A DNA stretch of 64,000 bases from assembly GCF_040529045.1 (NCBI RefSeq), contig NZ_CP131914.1, forward strand, positions 4,324,501-4,388,500. The letters run 5' to 3'. The notes below the pieces were generated by a model, which was not told the DNA's origin, did no database searches, and was given only the letters and a program-made list of their open reading frames with translations. Below are positions 55,521 to 63,990 of this stretch, one piece after another; position 1 is the first letter of the stretch; every line of letters starts with the position of its first letter. The stretch comes from Xanthomonas indica (GTDB lineage Bacteria; Pseudomonadota; Gammaproteobacteria; Xanthomonadales; Xanthomonadaceae). Both the position numbers and the translations under genes were made by a program.

Positions 55521-55648
55521 GGAGTGGGAATGGAGAATGGGGAATCGGGAATGGGAAAAGCTTAGCGCCTTCTCGTCGCGTGCCCCGTCAGACCAGACGC
55601 ACGCGGATTCCGCTTTTTCCATTCCCCATTCTCCATTCCCCACTCCCG
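55521..55648. repeat. Heptad-repeat inverted element 8
   Basis: Left arm GGAGTGGGAATGGAGAATGG (from 55521) and right arm 55612-55648 (CCATTCCCC, CCATTCCCCACTCCC), with GGAAAAGC / GCTTTTTCC pairing inside. It lies between the SDR start and the kinase-like gene stop. Confidence 0.85.
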
Positions 55649-55653
55649 GCCCT

Positions 55654-56316
55654 TCAGGGCTTCGGCCCCTGCCCCTCGTTGTCTTCCCACTTGAGCAGGC
55701 GCCGGGTGACGAAGCGGTACACCGGCTTGCCGCTGGCGAACCACAGGTCGCGCACCCAGGAATGGCGCTTGAGCAGGCGCCGCTCGACCGGGGTCAGGGC
55801 GTGGGCGCAGTACATGCGCTTGTGCTTGAGCAGGTGGCGCAGGTCCTCGCGCGCCAGCAGGCGCATCCAGCGCGCGCGCGGTGCGCCGCGCACGGCGAGC
55901 TGGAAGTCGATCAACGCCGGGCTGCCGTCTTCCAGCACCAGCCAGTTCGCCTCCTTGGCCAGATCGTTGTGCGCCACGCCGCGCCGGTGCACCTGCTGCA
56001 GCAAGCGCCGCGCTGCGCGGAAATACGCCAGGTCGCCACGTGGCGGCCGCTGGTACATCGCCGCCCCGTCCAGGTAGCTGCGGTCCAGGAAGGTGCCGTC
56101 CCAGCCGCGCAGTTGCGGCGTCGCCGCCATGCCGTCCAGGTGACGCAGGGCGAGCGCCTCGCGCCGCGCCAGCCACCACGCCGGCAGCCGCAGCCACCAG
56201 GGCGAGGCGGTGAGGTCGCGGCGGACGAAACGCGCCTCGCCCTCGCCCAGCAGCAGGATGCGGCCGAAGCTGTCGGCCTTGAGGATGTGCACGGTGCGGG
56301 ACGCGGGAGCAGGCAT
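55654..56316 (-). CDS. Protein kinase-like phosphotransferase
   Basis: 220-residue small kinase-fold protein. The catalytic loop is GVAHNDLAKEANWLV (Asp118, Asn124) and the metal-binding DFG is replaced by DFQ (IDFQLAV, Asp137). It is related to RIO/LPS-kinase-like bacterial proteins. It has no signal peptide; a basic C-terminal tail. Because the first Gly-rich loop is weak (LGEGEARFVRRDL), activity needs proof. Divergent from gntP. Confidence 0.8.
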   Translation of the reverse strand: MPAPASRTVHILKADSFGRILLLGEGEARFVRRDLTASPWWLRLPAWWLARREALALRHLDGMAATPQLRGWDGTFLDRSYLDGAAMYQRPPRGDLAYFRAARRLLQQVHRRGVAHNDLAKEANWLVLEDGSPALIDFQLAVRGAPRARWMRLLAREDLRHLLKHKRMYCAHALTPVERRLLKRHSWVRDLWFASGKPVYRFVTRRLLKWEDNEGQGPKP

Positions 56317-56493
56317 CCGGCCAGTGTAAACGTGCCCCTGCCGCTTGCGAGGCGACTCAGGCCCGTCGCAGCCTCGTCCCTGCCGGCGGCGCGCCGTCCG
56401 CCGCGCGGCATCACACGATCTCGGCGGAAGCGTCCGGCGCTCAGGCGGTGGCGCAGGCTAAGCTTGCGGCCGATCCACGCGACAGCGCCCCCT

Positions 56494-57873
56494 ATGCGTT
56501 CAAACGACCTGTTCCTGCTGTTCACCGCGCTCTTCAGCGTCATTGCCCTGGTCCTGCTGATCGTGGCACGCCCCAAGCTGCATCCGTTGCTGGCCCTGCT
56601 GCTGGTGTCGCTGGTCACCGGCCTGGTCGTCGGCATGCCGATGGAGGCGCTGCTGCATGCCGTCGCCACGGGCGCGGGCAAGACCCTGGGGGCGGTCGGC
56701 CTGGTGGTGGCGCTGGGGGCGATGCTCGGCAAACTCCTGGCCCAGGCAGGCGTGACCGACACGCTGGCCAACGCGATCCTGCGCCGCGCTTCGCCGCGCG
56801 CGCTGCCCTGGGCCATGGCAGGCGTCGCCTGCATCGTCGGTATCCCGATGTTCTTCGAAGTCGGCCTGGTGATCCTGCTGCCGCTGATCTTCGGCGTGGC
56901 CCGCAAGCTGCAAGCGGATCGTCGGGTCAACGGCTCGGCCTATGCCTACGTGGGCGTCCCTGTCATCGCCGCCCTCGCCGCGATGCACGGCATGGTGCCG
57001 CCGCATCCCGGCCCGCTCACGGCCATCGCCACGCTGGGGACCAGCGTGGGCGCCACCATGCTCTACGGCTTCATCGCGGCCATTCCGGCCATCGTCCTGG
57101 CCGGCCCGCTGTACGGCCGCTACATCGCGCGGCACATCCAGGCCGAACCGGATGCGGCGCTGCTGGCGCAGTACGCGTCCGACGACGGCGCGTCCACGCA
57201 CCGCACGCCGCCCGCCTTCGGCCTGGGCGTGCTGGCGGCGCTGGCGCCGGCCCTGCTGATGCTGTGCCACGCCGTGGCCGAGATGGTGTTGCGCAAGGAC
57301 TCGGCCGTGCTGCATGCCACCGCCTTCGTCGGCCATCCCATCGTCGCGATGCTGCTCGGGGTGCTGTTCGCGCAGGTCGCGTTGCGGCCGGGCGCGCCGG
57401 CCGCGCTGCGCAAGACCCTGGGCGACAGCGTCAAGCCGGTCGCCGGGGTGCTGCTGATCATCGCCGGCGGCGGCGCCTTCCAGCAGGTGCTCACAGATGC
57501 GCACGTAGGCGATGCGATCGTGCACATGAGCCAGCAGTTGGCGCTGTCGCCGCTGCTGCTGGGTTGGCTGATCTCGATGCTGCTGTCGGTGTCCACCGGC
57601 TCGGCCACCGTCGGCGTGGTCGGCGCCGCCGGGCTGCTGGCGCCGCTCGGCAGCGCCGAGCCCACGCTCAACCTGCCGTTGCTGGCGCTGTCCATCGGCT
57701 GCGGTTCGCTGTTCTTCAACTACGCCAACCATGCCGGCTTCTGGCTGGTGAAGGAATCCTTCGGCATGAGCATGGGCGAGGCCACCAAGACGATCTCGGT
57801 GGTGCAATCCATCGTGGCGCTGGTCGGCCTGGGCATGGTGCTGCTGCTGAACCTGCTGCCGCCCTTGGCGTGA
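56494..57873 (+). CDS. GntP family gluconate/hydroxy-acid permease
   Basis: 459-residue inner-membrane transporter with about 12 hydrophobic segments. GntP family parts: TGAGKTLGAVGLVVALGAMLGKLL, GIPMFFEVGLVILLPLIFGVARK, GVPVIAALAAMHGMVPPHPGPLTAI and STGSATVGVVGAAGLLAPL. It probably imports gluconate or a related sugar acid by proton symport. No gluconate kinase is next to it, so the substrate stays uncertain. Confidence 0.93.
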   Translation: MRSNDLFLLFTALFSVIALVLLIVARPKLHPLLALLLVSLVTGLVVGMPMEALLHAVATGAGKTLGAVGLVVALGAMLGKLLAQAGVTDTLANAILRRASPRALPWAMAGVACIVGIPMFFEVGLVILLPLIFGVARKLQADRRVNGSAYAYVGVPVIAALAAMHGMVPPHPGPLTAIATLGTSVGATMLYGFIAAIPAIVLAGPLYGRYIARHIQAEPDAALLAQYASDDGASTHRTPPAFGLGVLAALAPALLMLCHAVAEMVLRKDSAVLHATAFVGHPIVAMLLGVLFAQVALRPGAPAALRKTLGDSVKPVAGVLLIIAGGGAFQQVLTDAHVGDAIVHMSQQLALSPLLLGWLISMLLSVSTGSATVGVVGAAGLLAPLGSAEPTLNLPLLALSIGCGSLFFNYANHAGFWLVKESFGMSMGEATKTISVVQSIVALVGLGMVLLLNLLPPLA

Positions 57874-57987
57874 CCCGCGGCGGCGGCCTCGCCGCCTCGC
57901 CTTCGCCCGACGCCAGCGCAGGCAGGCCCAGGAAGCGGTCACGCTCGGCAGCGCGGTCGCTTGCACGGACGGTCATCGTGCTCCCTC

Positions 57988-57993
57988 TATAAT
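57988..57993 (+). promoter_or_regulatory. -10 element giving a probably leaderless transcript
   Basis: A perfect TATAAT ends 6 bp before the ATG at 58000, so transcription should start at or next to the A of the start codon. No Shine-Dalgarno sequence is present. Confidence 0.6.
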
Positions 57994-57999
57994 CGCCCG

Positions 58000-60012
58000 A
58001 TGAATGCCTCATGGACCGATGCCACGCTGGAGTGGATCGCAGCACACCCCGTCCTGGCCGGCGCGGTCATCTTCGCCATCGCGTTCTGCGATGCGGTCAT
58101 CATCCTCGGCACGCTGGTGCCGGCGCTGCCGTTGCTGTTCGCGATCGGCGTGCTGATCGGCCTGGGCCAGATCTCCGGCCCGTATGCGGTGATCAGCGCC
58201 GCGCTCGGCGCGCTGATCGGCGATGCGGTCAGCTACTGGGTCGGCTACCGCTGGGGCCATCAGCTGCGCAGCTATTGGCCGTTCAAGCGCTACCCGCAGT
58301 TGCTCGACCGCGGCGAGGCGATGTTCCGCCGCAACGCCTTCAAGAGCATCCTGGTGGCGCGCTACGTCGGCGCCATCCGTCCGTTCGTGCCGGCGGTGGC
58401 GGGCATGATGAAGATGCCGCTGCGGCGCTATCTGCTGCCCAGCAGCGTGGCCGCGGTGACCTGGGCGCTGCTGTTCCTGGGGCCGGGCTGGCTGTTGGGC
58501 CAGGCCTACGACGCAGTCGCCGCGGTCGCCGGCCGCCTGTTCCTGGTCGTGGGCCTGCTGGCGCTGGCGCTGGGCCTGGTCTGGGCGATCGTGCTGTACG
58601 GCTATCGCTGGTCGGCCGGACACATGGACGCGCTGCTGGCGCGCGGCCTGGATTGGTCGCGCCGGCATCCGGTGCTGGGCCGTTACTCGATCGCGGTGTT
58701 CGATCCGCAGCGGCGCGAGTCGGTGCCGCTGGCGATGCTGGCGGTGATGCTGCTGGCGCTGGGCTGGGGCTGGTTCGCGCTGCTGATGGTGGTGGTGGCG
58801 CACGGCGAGCCGCTGCGCCTGGACCTGGCCGTGCACGACCTGATGCTGGCCTTGCGCAACCCGCTGGCCGACTACCCGATGACCGCGCTGGCCTCGCTGG
58901 GCAACTGGCAGGTGCTGGTGCCGCCCACCGCGCTGGGCCTGCTCTACCTGGCCTGGCGCCGGCGCTGGATGGCCGCGGCGCACTGGCTGGCGGCGCTGGC
59001 CTTCGGCCTGGCCCTGACCAAGCTGCTCGGCGCCACCGTGCACGTGGTGCGCCCGCCGTCGGCCAGCAGCGGTTTCGGCTTCCCCTCGGTGGCGGTGACC
59101 ATGGCCACGATCAGCTTCGGTTTCTTCGCGGTGCTGATCGCGCGCGAACTGCCGGGGCGCTCGCGCGTGTGGCCGTACCTGCTGTCCGGCGCGGTGGTGA
59201 CCCTGATCGGCTTCGCCCGCCTGTACCTGGGCGCGCACTGGCTCAGCGACGTGATCGGCGGCATGCTGTTCGGCATCTTCTGGCTGCTGGTGCTGGGCAT
59301 CGCCTACCGCCGCCGCTTCAACCGCGGGTTCTGGATGAAGCCGCTGGCCTGGCTGTTCTACGGCGGCTTCGCGATCGCCGCGCTGTGGTACGCGCCGCGC
59401 CAGCTGGAACGCAAGCTGGCCAAGTTCGAACCGCCGCCGCCGCAGCTGACGCAGTTGGCCGACGCCGCCTGGTGGCAGCACGACTGGCGGCAATTGCCGT
59501 CGCGGCGCAACGAGTTCGACGACGACCAGCGCTGGCCGCTGGACATCCAGGTGGCCGGACCGCTGGCGCCGCTGCAGCGCCAGCTCGAAGCGGCCGGCTG
59601 GCGCGTGCAGCCGCAGGCCGGCTGGCAGCAGGCGCTGCAGTTGCTCGACTACAAGGCCACGCCGGCGCAGGTGCCGGTGCTGCCGGCGACGCTGGACACG
59701 CGGGTGGAATCGCTGCTGATGCTGCGCCCCGGCCCGAATCCGGACGAGCTGTACGCGCTGCGCCTGTGGCCGGCGCCGGCCCGCCTGCAGCCGGGCAACG
59801 TGCCGCTGTGGCTGGGCAGCGCGCAGAGCCTGCGCTACGAACGCCATTTCAACCTGATCGGGCTGTGGCGCCCGCTGCGCGGCGCGGATCCGGCGCTCAA
59901 CGCGGTGACCGAAGCGCTGCACGCCCTGCCCACGCGCAAGGACATGCACCGCCGCAGCGAGATCCCGGTGCTGCTGGTGCGCAGCGACGGCGAGGCGCCG
60001 CCGTCGCCCTGA
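58000..60012 (+). CDS. DedA-PAP2-LssY fusion membrane protein
   Basis: 670 residues in three parts. DedA domain (about 10-200: FCDAVIILGTLVPALPLLF, GDAVSYWVGYRWG, RYVGAIRPFVPAVAGM). PAP2 phosphatase-like domain (about 260-440). LssY-type soluble C-terminus (about 470-670). DedA proteins move lipids such as undecaprenyl phosphate; PAP2 domains remove lipid phosphates. Here the PAP2 motifs look damaged: KLLGATVHVVRP lacks the usual second Lys (Gly344), and FPSVAVTM has Ala365 where PSGH-type motifs have His. Arg351, Arg407, His413 and Asp417 remain. The phosphatase part may be inactive. Confidence 0.88.
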   Translation: MNASWTDATLEWIAAHPVLAGAVIFAIAFCDAVIILGTLVPALPLLFAIGVLIGLGQISGPYAVISAALGALIGDAVSYWVGYRWGHQLRSYWPFKRYPQLLDRGEAMFRRNAFKSILVARYVGAIRPFVPAVAGMMKMPLRRYLLPSSVAAVTWALLFLGPGWLLGQAYDAVAAVAGRLFLVVGLLALALGLVWAIVLYGYRWSAGHMDALLARGLDWSRRHPVLGRYSIAVFDPQRRESVPLAMLAVMLLALGWGWFALLMVVVAHGEPLRLDLAVHDLMLALRNPLADYPMTALASLGNWQVLVPPTALGLLYLAWRRRWMAAAHWLAALAFGLALTKLLGATVHVVRPPSASSGFGFPSVAVTMATISFGFFAVLIARELPGRSRVWPYLLSGAVVTLIGFARLYLGAHWLSDVIGGMLFGIFWLLVLGIAYRRRFNRGFWMKPLAWLFYGGFAIAALWYAPRQLERKLAKFEPPPPQLTQLADAAWWQHDWRQLPSRRNEFDDDQRWPLDIQVAGPLAPLQRQLEAAGWRVQPQAGWQQALQLLDYKATPAQVPVLPATLDTRVESLLMLRPGPNPDELYALRLWPAPARLQPGNVPLWLGSAQSLRYERHFNLIGLWRPLRGADPALNAVTEALHALPTRKDMHRRSEIPVLLVRSDGEAPPSP

Positions 60013-60095
60013 GCGATGGCGGCGCGCCTGGGTTTGCGATCAGCACCGCGCCGACGCAGCGCCGTCCTGCCTGCGACTGCAGGCAGTGGCGGCGG

Positions 60096-60566
60096 CTACT
60101 TCACCTCGACCCGGATCGAACGCGAGTCGGTGGCGCGATCTTCCCAGTGCCGGGCGTAGAGGAGATCGATCGTGCCGCTGCCGTGCTCGGTGGCCTTGAA
60201 GGTATAGGTGACAGTGCTGGGGCAGCCCATCCGGCCGGCGGCGCAGGCCGTGCCCGGTGCATGTTCGATGTCGAGCAGCGACAGCGACGCGGGCAGACTG
60301 CGCAAGGCCCAGGCGCTGCCGGTCGAGCCGTTCTCGGACAGGGTGACGGCGAACAGTTGGCCGCGCTGCAGGGCGAACGGCTTCATCGACGGCGTCAGGC
60401 AGGTCCTGGGCGACACCTGATCGGCATTGCCGGTGACCAGGGCGATGGCGCCGCGCGGGCAGTCGGCCTGACCGGCGGCGGTGGTACCGGGCGGCTCGGC
60501 GGCGATGGCCGGCAGGCTCACGGCGCCGGCAGCGGACAGCAACAACAGCAGGAAGGAACGCCTCAT
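60096..60566 (-). CDS. Chagasin-type (I42) cysteine protease inhibitor, secreted
   Basis: 156 residues with signal peptide MRRSFLLLLLSAAGAVSLPAIAA. The I42 loop motif appears as LSENGSTGSAWAL (family NPTTGY/F-type loop) and a later loop is YARHWED where RPW is usual. A four-cysteine pattern is also present. Such inhibitors block papain-like cysteine proteases; in a plant-associated bacterium it could act on host or own proteases (inference). Stands alone; 281 bp upstream has no gene. Confidence 0.82.
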   Translation of the reverse strand: MRRSFLLLLLSAAGAVSLPAIAAEPPGTTAAGQADCPRGAIALVTGNADQVSPRTCLTPSMKPFALQRGQLFAVTLSENGSTGSAWALRSLPASLSLLDIEHAPGTACAAGRMGCPSTVTYTFKATEHGSGTIDLLYARHWEDRATDSRSIRVEVK

Positions 60567-60847
60567 ACGAAGTCCTCGATCGTGCGTGGATAGGACGTCA
60601 GGCCGCCAGGGCGGGATGCCGTTGCCGGCAGCCGGGCGGCTGCCGATCGCTGCCAAGCGTCGCCTGCGCCTGCTAGCGCCGCGCTGAATGCCGTGCGTGG
60701 GCACCTTCGCTGCCCCAGCGAGCGCAGCGCGCGGCGATCGTGTCGGATGGGGGCTGATCCTGGCGCCAGGCCGCGCAGAGGTCCGGCCGCCCCGCCCTGC
60801 GATGCGTCATTCGAACCGGGACGACGCTACCGCCCTCGCCCGCCCGC

Positions 60848-61429
60848 TCAGGGAATCCAGGCCAGCAACTGATCCAGCCGCGCGTGCGGGTCGTCTTCCT
60901 GCAGCAGCGACAGGCGCTGGCGTTCGTCCAGCGGCAGCAGTTCGGCCATGCGCCAGCCGACCCAGGCGGCCTGGTCGAGTTGCCGCGGACCGGCCAGCGG
61001 ATACACCGCGGCGGCCTGGTCGAGGATGCTGTCGAGCACGGTCGCCAACAGCGCGTGCTGCGGACGCAGTTCATCGTCGCCATCGGCCTCGCGCCATTCC
61101 ACGTCGCCGACCACCAGGCCGTTGTCGCGGACCCGGCTGCGCAGCACGTGGAAGCGCCGCGCGCCGCGCAGGCTCAGCACCAGCACGCCGTCGGCGCCGA
61201 CATCGAAATCGACGATGCGCGCCTCGGTGCCGAACGCCGCCGGCACCGCCGGGGCGCCGGTCTCGCTGCCGTCCAGGATCAGGCAGACGCCGAAGCCGCT
61301 GTCGGTGCGCCCGCACTCGCGGACCAGGTCCAGATAGCGGCGCTCGAACACCCGCAGCTTGATCGAGGCGCCGGGCAGCAGCACCGCGTGCAGCGGGAAC
61401 AGCGGCAGCGTGGTCCGCTGCGGGCTCAC
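60848..61429 (-). CDS. LON N-terminal substrate-binding domain protein
   Basis: 193-residue protein with only the LON N-terminal domain: LPLFPLHAVLLPGASIKLRVFERRYLDLVRECG at the start, GTEARIVDFDVGADGVLVLSLRGARRF in the middle, helical end. It has no ATPase or protease domain. Role unknown; possibly an adaptor. Start GTG at 61429 with GGAG 8 bp upstream. It follows mpl by 28 bp and is probably cotranscribed. Confidence 0.88.
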   Translation of the reverse strand: MSPQRTTLPLFPLHAVLLPGASIKLRVFERRYLDLVRECGRTDSGFGVCLILDGSETGAPAVPAAFGTEARIVDFDVGADGVLVLSLRGARRFHVLRSRVRDNGLVVGDVEWREADGDDELRPQHALLATVLDSILDQAAAVYPLAGPRQLDQAAWVGWRMAELLPLDERQRLSLLQEDDPHARLDQLLAWIP

Positions 61430-61457
61430 GCGCCGGCTCCGCCGTGCCCGGCGAGAC

Positions 61458-62897
61458 TCATTGCAGCGCCGCCAGGAAGCGCCGCGGCGCTCCGTCGAAA
61501 CCGCCGTTGGACATGAACACCACGTGGTCGCCAGCGCGCGCCTGCGCCTGCAGCGCGGCCAGCAAGGCGTCCACGTCGGGCGCCGCGCAGGCATCCCCGC
61601 GCACCGCGGCGATCACCTTGCCGGCGTCCCAGGCCAGCTCCGGCCGCTGCAGGAACACCACCGCGTCGGCGGCCTCCAGCGACGGCGCCAGCGCTTCGGC
61701 ATGCGCGCCGAGCCGCATCGAATTGCTGCGCGGCTCCATCGCCACCACGATGCGCGCCGCGCCGACCTTGGCGCGCAGGCCTTCCAGCGTGGTGCGAATG
61801 GCGGTGGGATGGTGGGCGAAGTCGTCGTACACGGTGATGCCCTGCGCCTGGCCGAGCACCTCCAGGCGCCGCTTGACGCTGCGGAAGCGCGCCAGCGCCG
61901 GCATCACCTGCGCCGGCGCCACGCCCACCGCATGGGCGGCGGCCAGCGCGGCCAGCGCGTTCATCACGTTGTGGCGACCGAGCAGCGGCCAGTCCACCTC
62001 GCCCAGTTCGCGGCCCTGGTGCAGCACCGCGAAACGGCTGCCGTCGGCGGCGAGCAGGCGTGCGCTCCACTCGAAGGCCGGATCGAAGCCGAAGCGTTCC
62101 ACCGGGGTCCAGCAGCCCATCGCCAGCACCTCGCGCAGGTGCGCGTCCTCGCCGTTGACGATCAGCCGGCCGCGGTGCGGCACCGTCCGCACCAGGTGGT
62201 GGAACTGGCGCTGGATCGCGGCGACGTCGGGAAAGATGTCGGCGTGGTCGTACTCGAGGTTGTTGAGGATCGCCACCAGCGGCCGGTAGTGCACGAACTT
62301 GCTGCGCTTGTCGAAGAACGCGGTGTCGTACTCGTCGGCCTCCACAACGAAGAGCGGCCGCTCCGCCAGCTCCGGTACTCGATTCCCTTCTCCCGCCGGG
62401 AGAACATGGTGCGCAGCGCCGGATGCGGGTCCGACAGCTGCACGCCCCAGTCGCGCGGACACGCCGAAGTCCTCGGCCACGCCGCCGATCAGGAAACCCG
62501 GTTCGCGCCCGGCGGCCTGCAGCAGCCAGGTCAGGATGCTGGTGGTGGTGGTCTTGCCGTGGGTGCCGGCCACCGCCAGGGTGTCGCGCCCCGGCAGCAC
62601 CTGCTCGCTCAGCCATTGCGCCCCGGAGGTGTAGGCGCGCCCGGCGTCGAGCACCGCCTCGACCGCGGCGTTGCCGCGCGACAGCGCGTTGCCGACGATC
62701 ACCTGGTCGCAGTCGGCGGCGATGTGCTCGGGCAGGTAGCCCTGCTTCAGCGCGATGCCCAGGCGCTCCAGTTGCGTGGACATCGGCGGATAGATCGCCT
62801 GGTCGCTGCCCTCGACCGCATGGCCGAGTTCGCGCGCCAGCGCGGCGACACCGCCCATGAACGTACCGGCGATGCCGAGAATATGGATCTTGCTCAT
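61458..62897 (-). CDS. mpl: UDP-N-acetylmuramate:L-alanyl-gamma-D-glutamyl-meso-diaminopimelate ligase, with an internal 30-residue insertion
   Basis: Recycles the murein tripeptide back into peptidoglycan precursors. 479 residues, about 27 longer than E. coli Mpl. MSKIHILGIAGTFMGG at the start, the ATP loop GTHGKTTTTS, FVVEADEYDTAFFDKRSKFVHY, ILNNLEYDHADIFPD and MEPRSNSMRLGAHAEAL. The segment GRAAVGPASGAAHHVLPAGE...RVPELAERP (about 151-181) stands between SARL(G) and LFVVEADEYD, where E. coli has only ESD. It is encoded by a decayed intergenic repeat. The frame is kept, so the enzyme may still work. Confidence 0.93.
   Translation of the reverse strand: MSKIHILGIAGTFMGGVAALARELGHAVEGSDQAIYPPMSTQLERLGIALKQGYLPEHIAADCDQVIVGNALSRGNAAVEAVLDAGRAYTSGAQWLSEQVLPGRDTLAVAGTHGKTTTTSILTWLLQAAGREPGFLIGGVAEDFGVSARLGRAAVGPASGAAHHVLPAGEGNRVPELAERPLFVVEADEYDTAFFDKRSKFVHYRPLVAILNNLEYDHADIFPDVAAIQRQFHHLVRTVPHRGRLIVNGEDAHLREVLAMGCWTPVERFGFDPAFEWSARLLAADGSRFAVLHQGRELGEVDWPLLGRHNVMNALAALAAAHAVGVAPAQVMPALARFRSVKRRLEVLGQAQGITVYDDFAHHPTAIRTTLEGLRAKVGAARIVVAMEPRSNSMRLGAHAEALAPSLEAADAVVFLQRPELAWDAGKVIAAVRGDACAAPDVDALLAALQAQARAGDHVVFMSNGGFDGAPRRFLAALQ
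62355..62444. repeat. Repeat-derived in-frame insertion within mpl
   Basis: 90 bp with TTCCCTTCTCCCGCCGGGAG, then GTGCGCAGCGCCGGATGCGG, matching the pattern of the dispersed CCCTTCTCCC...GGGCGGATGAGGG repeats seen at 33740-33806. The reverse frame reads PHPALRTMFSRREKG, a phrase typical of such translated repeats. Confidence 0.8.
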
Positions 62898-63265
62898 GGC
62901 CCGATTGTCGCCGATCCCCCGACGCACGCAAACCAGCACTGTGCCGGCCGTTGGCCGCGACAGGCCCCGCACGGGATCGCTTCGGGGCAAGCGCGCCGCT
63001 GCGCCGTCAAGTAGGGAATCCCCCACATCGGCTGGGTAAAGTTCCCGATAGGCAAGTCGGGAGCCGACGCCGAGAATGAACGGGCCAGCCTCGACACCCT
63101 GTGGTTCTACTCCCCAAGAGACCATCCCCAAGGGAGCTCATGTCGTGGGGCCCTGAGCAAGCCCGCTCGCTGGCACTTTTTTATCGACCCTGGCCCCATG
63201 GCAAGCGGCCTGCGCGCCCACGGCCGATCACTCGCTGTGCGGCAGCGGGAGACAAGCTTATCTTC
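62898..63265. other. Region without a recognised gene upstream of mpl
   Basis: No supported gene. An open plus-strand frame reads GWVKFPIGKSGADAENERAS then LDTLWFYSPRDHPQGSS from about 63040, but has no start codon with a ribosome-binding site and no known homologue that I recognise. Could be a gene remnant or a leader/sRNA. Confidence 0.4.
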
Positions 63266-63331
63266 GTGGGAGCGGCTTCAGCCGCGATGGGCTTTCCCGG
63301 GAATGCCCGTCGCGGCTGAAGCCGCTCCTAC
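63266..63331. repeat. GTAG/GTGG-type REP pair (REPIN-like)
   Basis: GTGGGAGCGGCTTCAGCCGC and its inverted partner ending GAAGCCGCTCCTAC, between adk and the region upstream of mpl. Confidence 0.88.
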
Positions 63332-63390
63332 GGGCGTTGCGCGTCGTGAACGGGGACGCGCAATCGTCGGATCCCGCACCATCTGCACGT

Positions 63391-63413
63391 CCGGCGCCCG
63401 TCGCGGGCGCCGG
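63391..63413 (-). terminator. Hairpin after adk
   Basis: 10-bp stem CCGGCGCCCG / CGGGCGCCGG with a 3-nt loop, 14 bp after the adk stop. No T run, so a weak terminator or 3' stabiliser. Confidence 0.5.
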
Positions 63414-63426
63414 CGTGTGTGCCGCC

Positions 63427-63990
63427 TCAGCGGCCGATCGCCGCCAGGATGCGGGCGAGCACCTCGTCCAGCGAGCCGACGCCATCCACCCGCGCCAGCG
63501 TGCCGCGCTTGTCGTAGAAGCCGATCACCGGCGCGGTCGAATCGGTATAGACCTGCAGGCGCTTGCGCACCGACTCGGGGTTGTCGTCCTCGCGGCCTTC
63601 GGCCTTGGCGCGGCCAGCGATGCGCTCGACCAGCAGCTCGTTGGCCACGTCCAACTGCACCACCGCGTCCAGCGGCTGGCCGAGCTTGGCCAGCAGTTCG
63701 TCCAACGCGCCGGCCTGGGCCAGGTTGCGCGGGTAGCCGTCGAGGATGAAGCCGTTGCGCACGTCGTCGCGGCCCAGGCGCGATTCGAGCATGCCCAGCA
63801 GGATGTCGTCGGAAACCAGATCGCCGCGCGCCATCACTTCCTTGGCCTGCACGCCCAGCGGGGTGCCGGCGGCGACTTCGGCGCGCAGCAGATCGCCGGT
63901 GGAGATGTGCGGGATCTGCAGCTTGTCCTTCAGGCGGGCCGCCTGCGTGCCCTTGCCCGATCCGGGCGGTCCCAACAGAACCAATCGCAT
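63427..63990 (-). CDS. adk: Adenylate kinase (short form)
   Basis: Interconverts ATP + AMP and 2 ADP. 187 residues: P-loop LLGPPGSGKGTQAARL, ISTGDLLRAEVAAGTPLG (AMP binding), GFILDGYPRN, and RIAGRAKAEGREDDNPESVRKRLQVY. It is the short type without the zinc-finger LID insert. Start ATG 63990 preferred to TTG 63993. Only 10 bp of upstream sequence is in the window. Confidence 0.96.
   Translation of the reverse strand: MRLVLLGPPGSGKGTQAARLKDKLQIPHISTGDLLRAEVAAGTPLGVQAKEVMARGDLVSDDILLGMLESRLGRDDVRNGFILDGYPRNLAQAGALDELLAKLGQPLDAVVQLDVANELLVERIAGRAKAEGREDDNPESVRKRLQVYTDSTAPVIGFYDKRGTLARVDGVGSLDEVLARILAAIGR

Noticed and set aside
63040-63060. TAAAGTTCCCGATAG resembling the two halves of a flagellar sigma-28 promoter
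   Set aside because: The halves are fused without the usual 11-bp spacer, and no flagellar gene follows.
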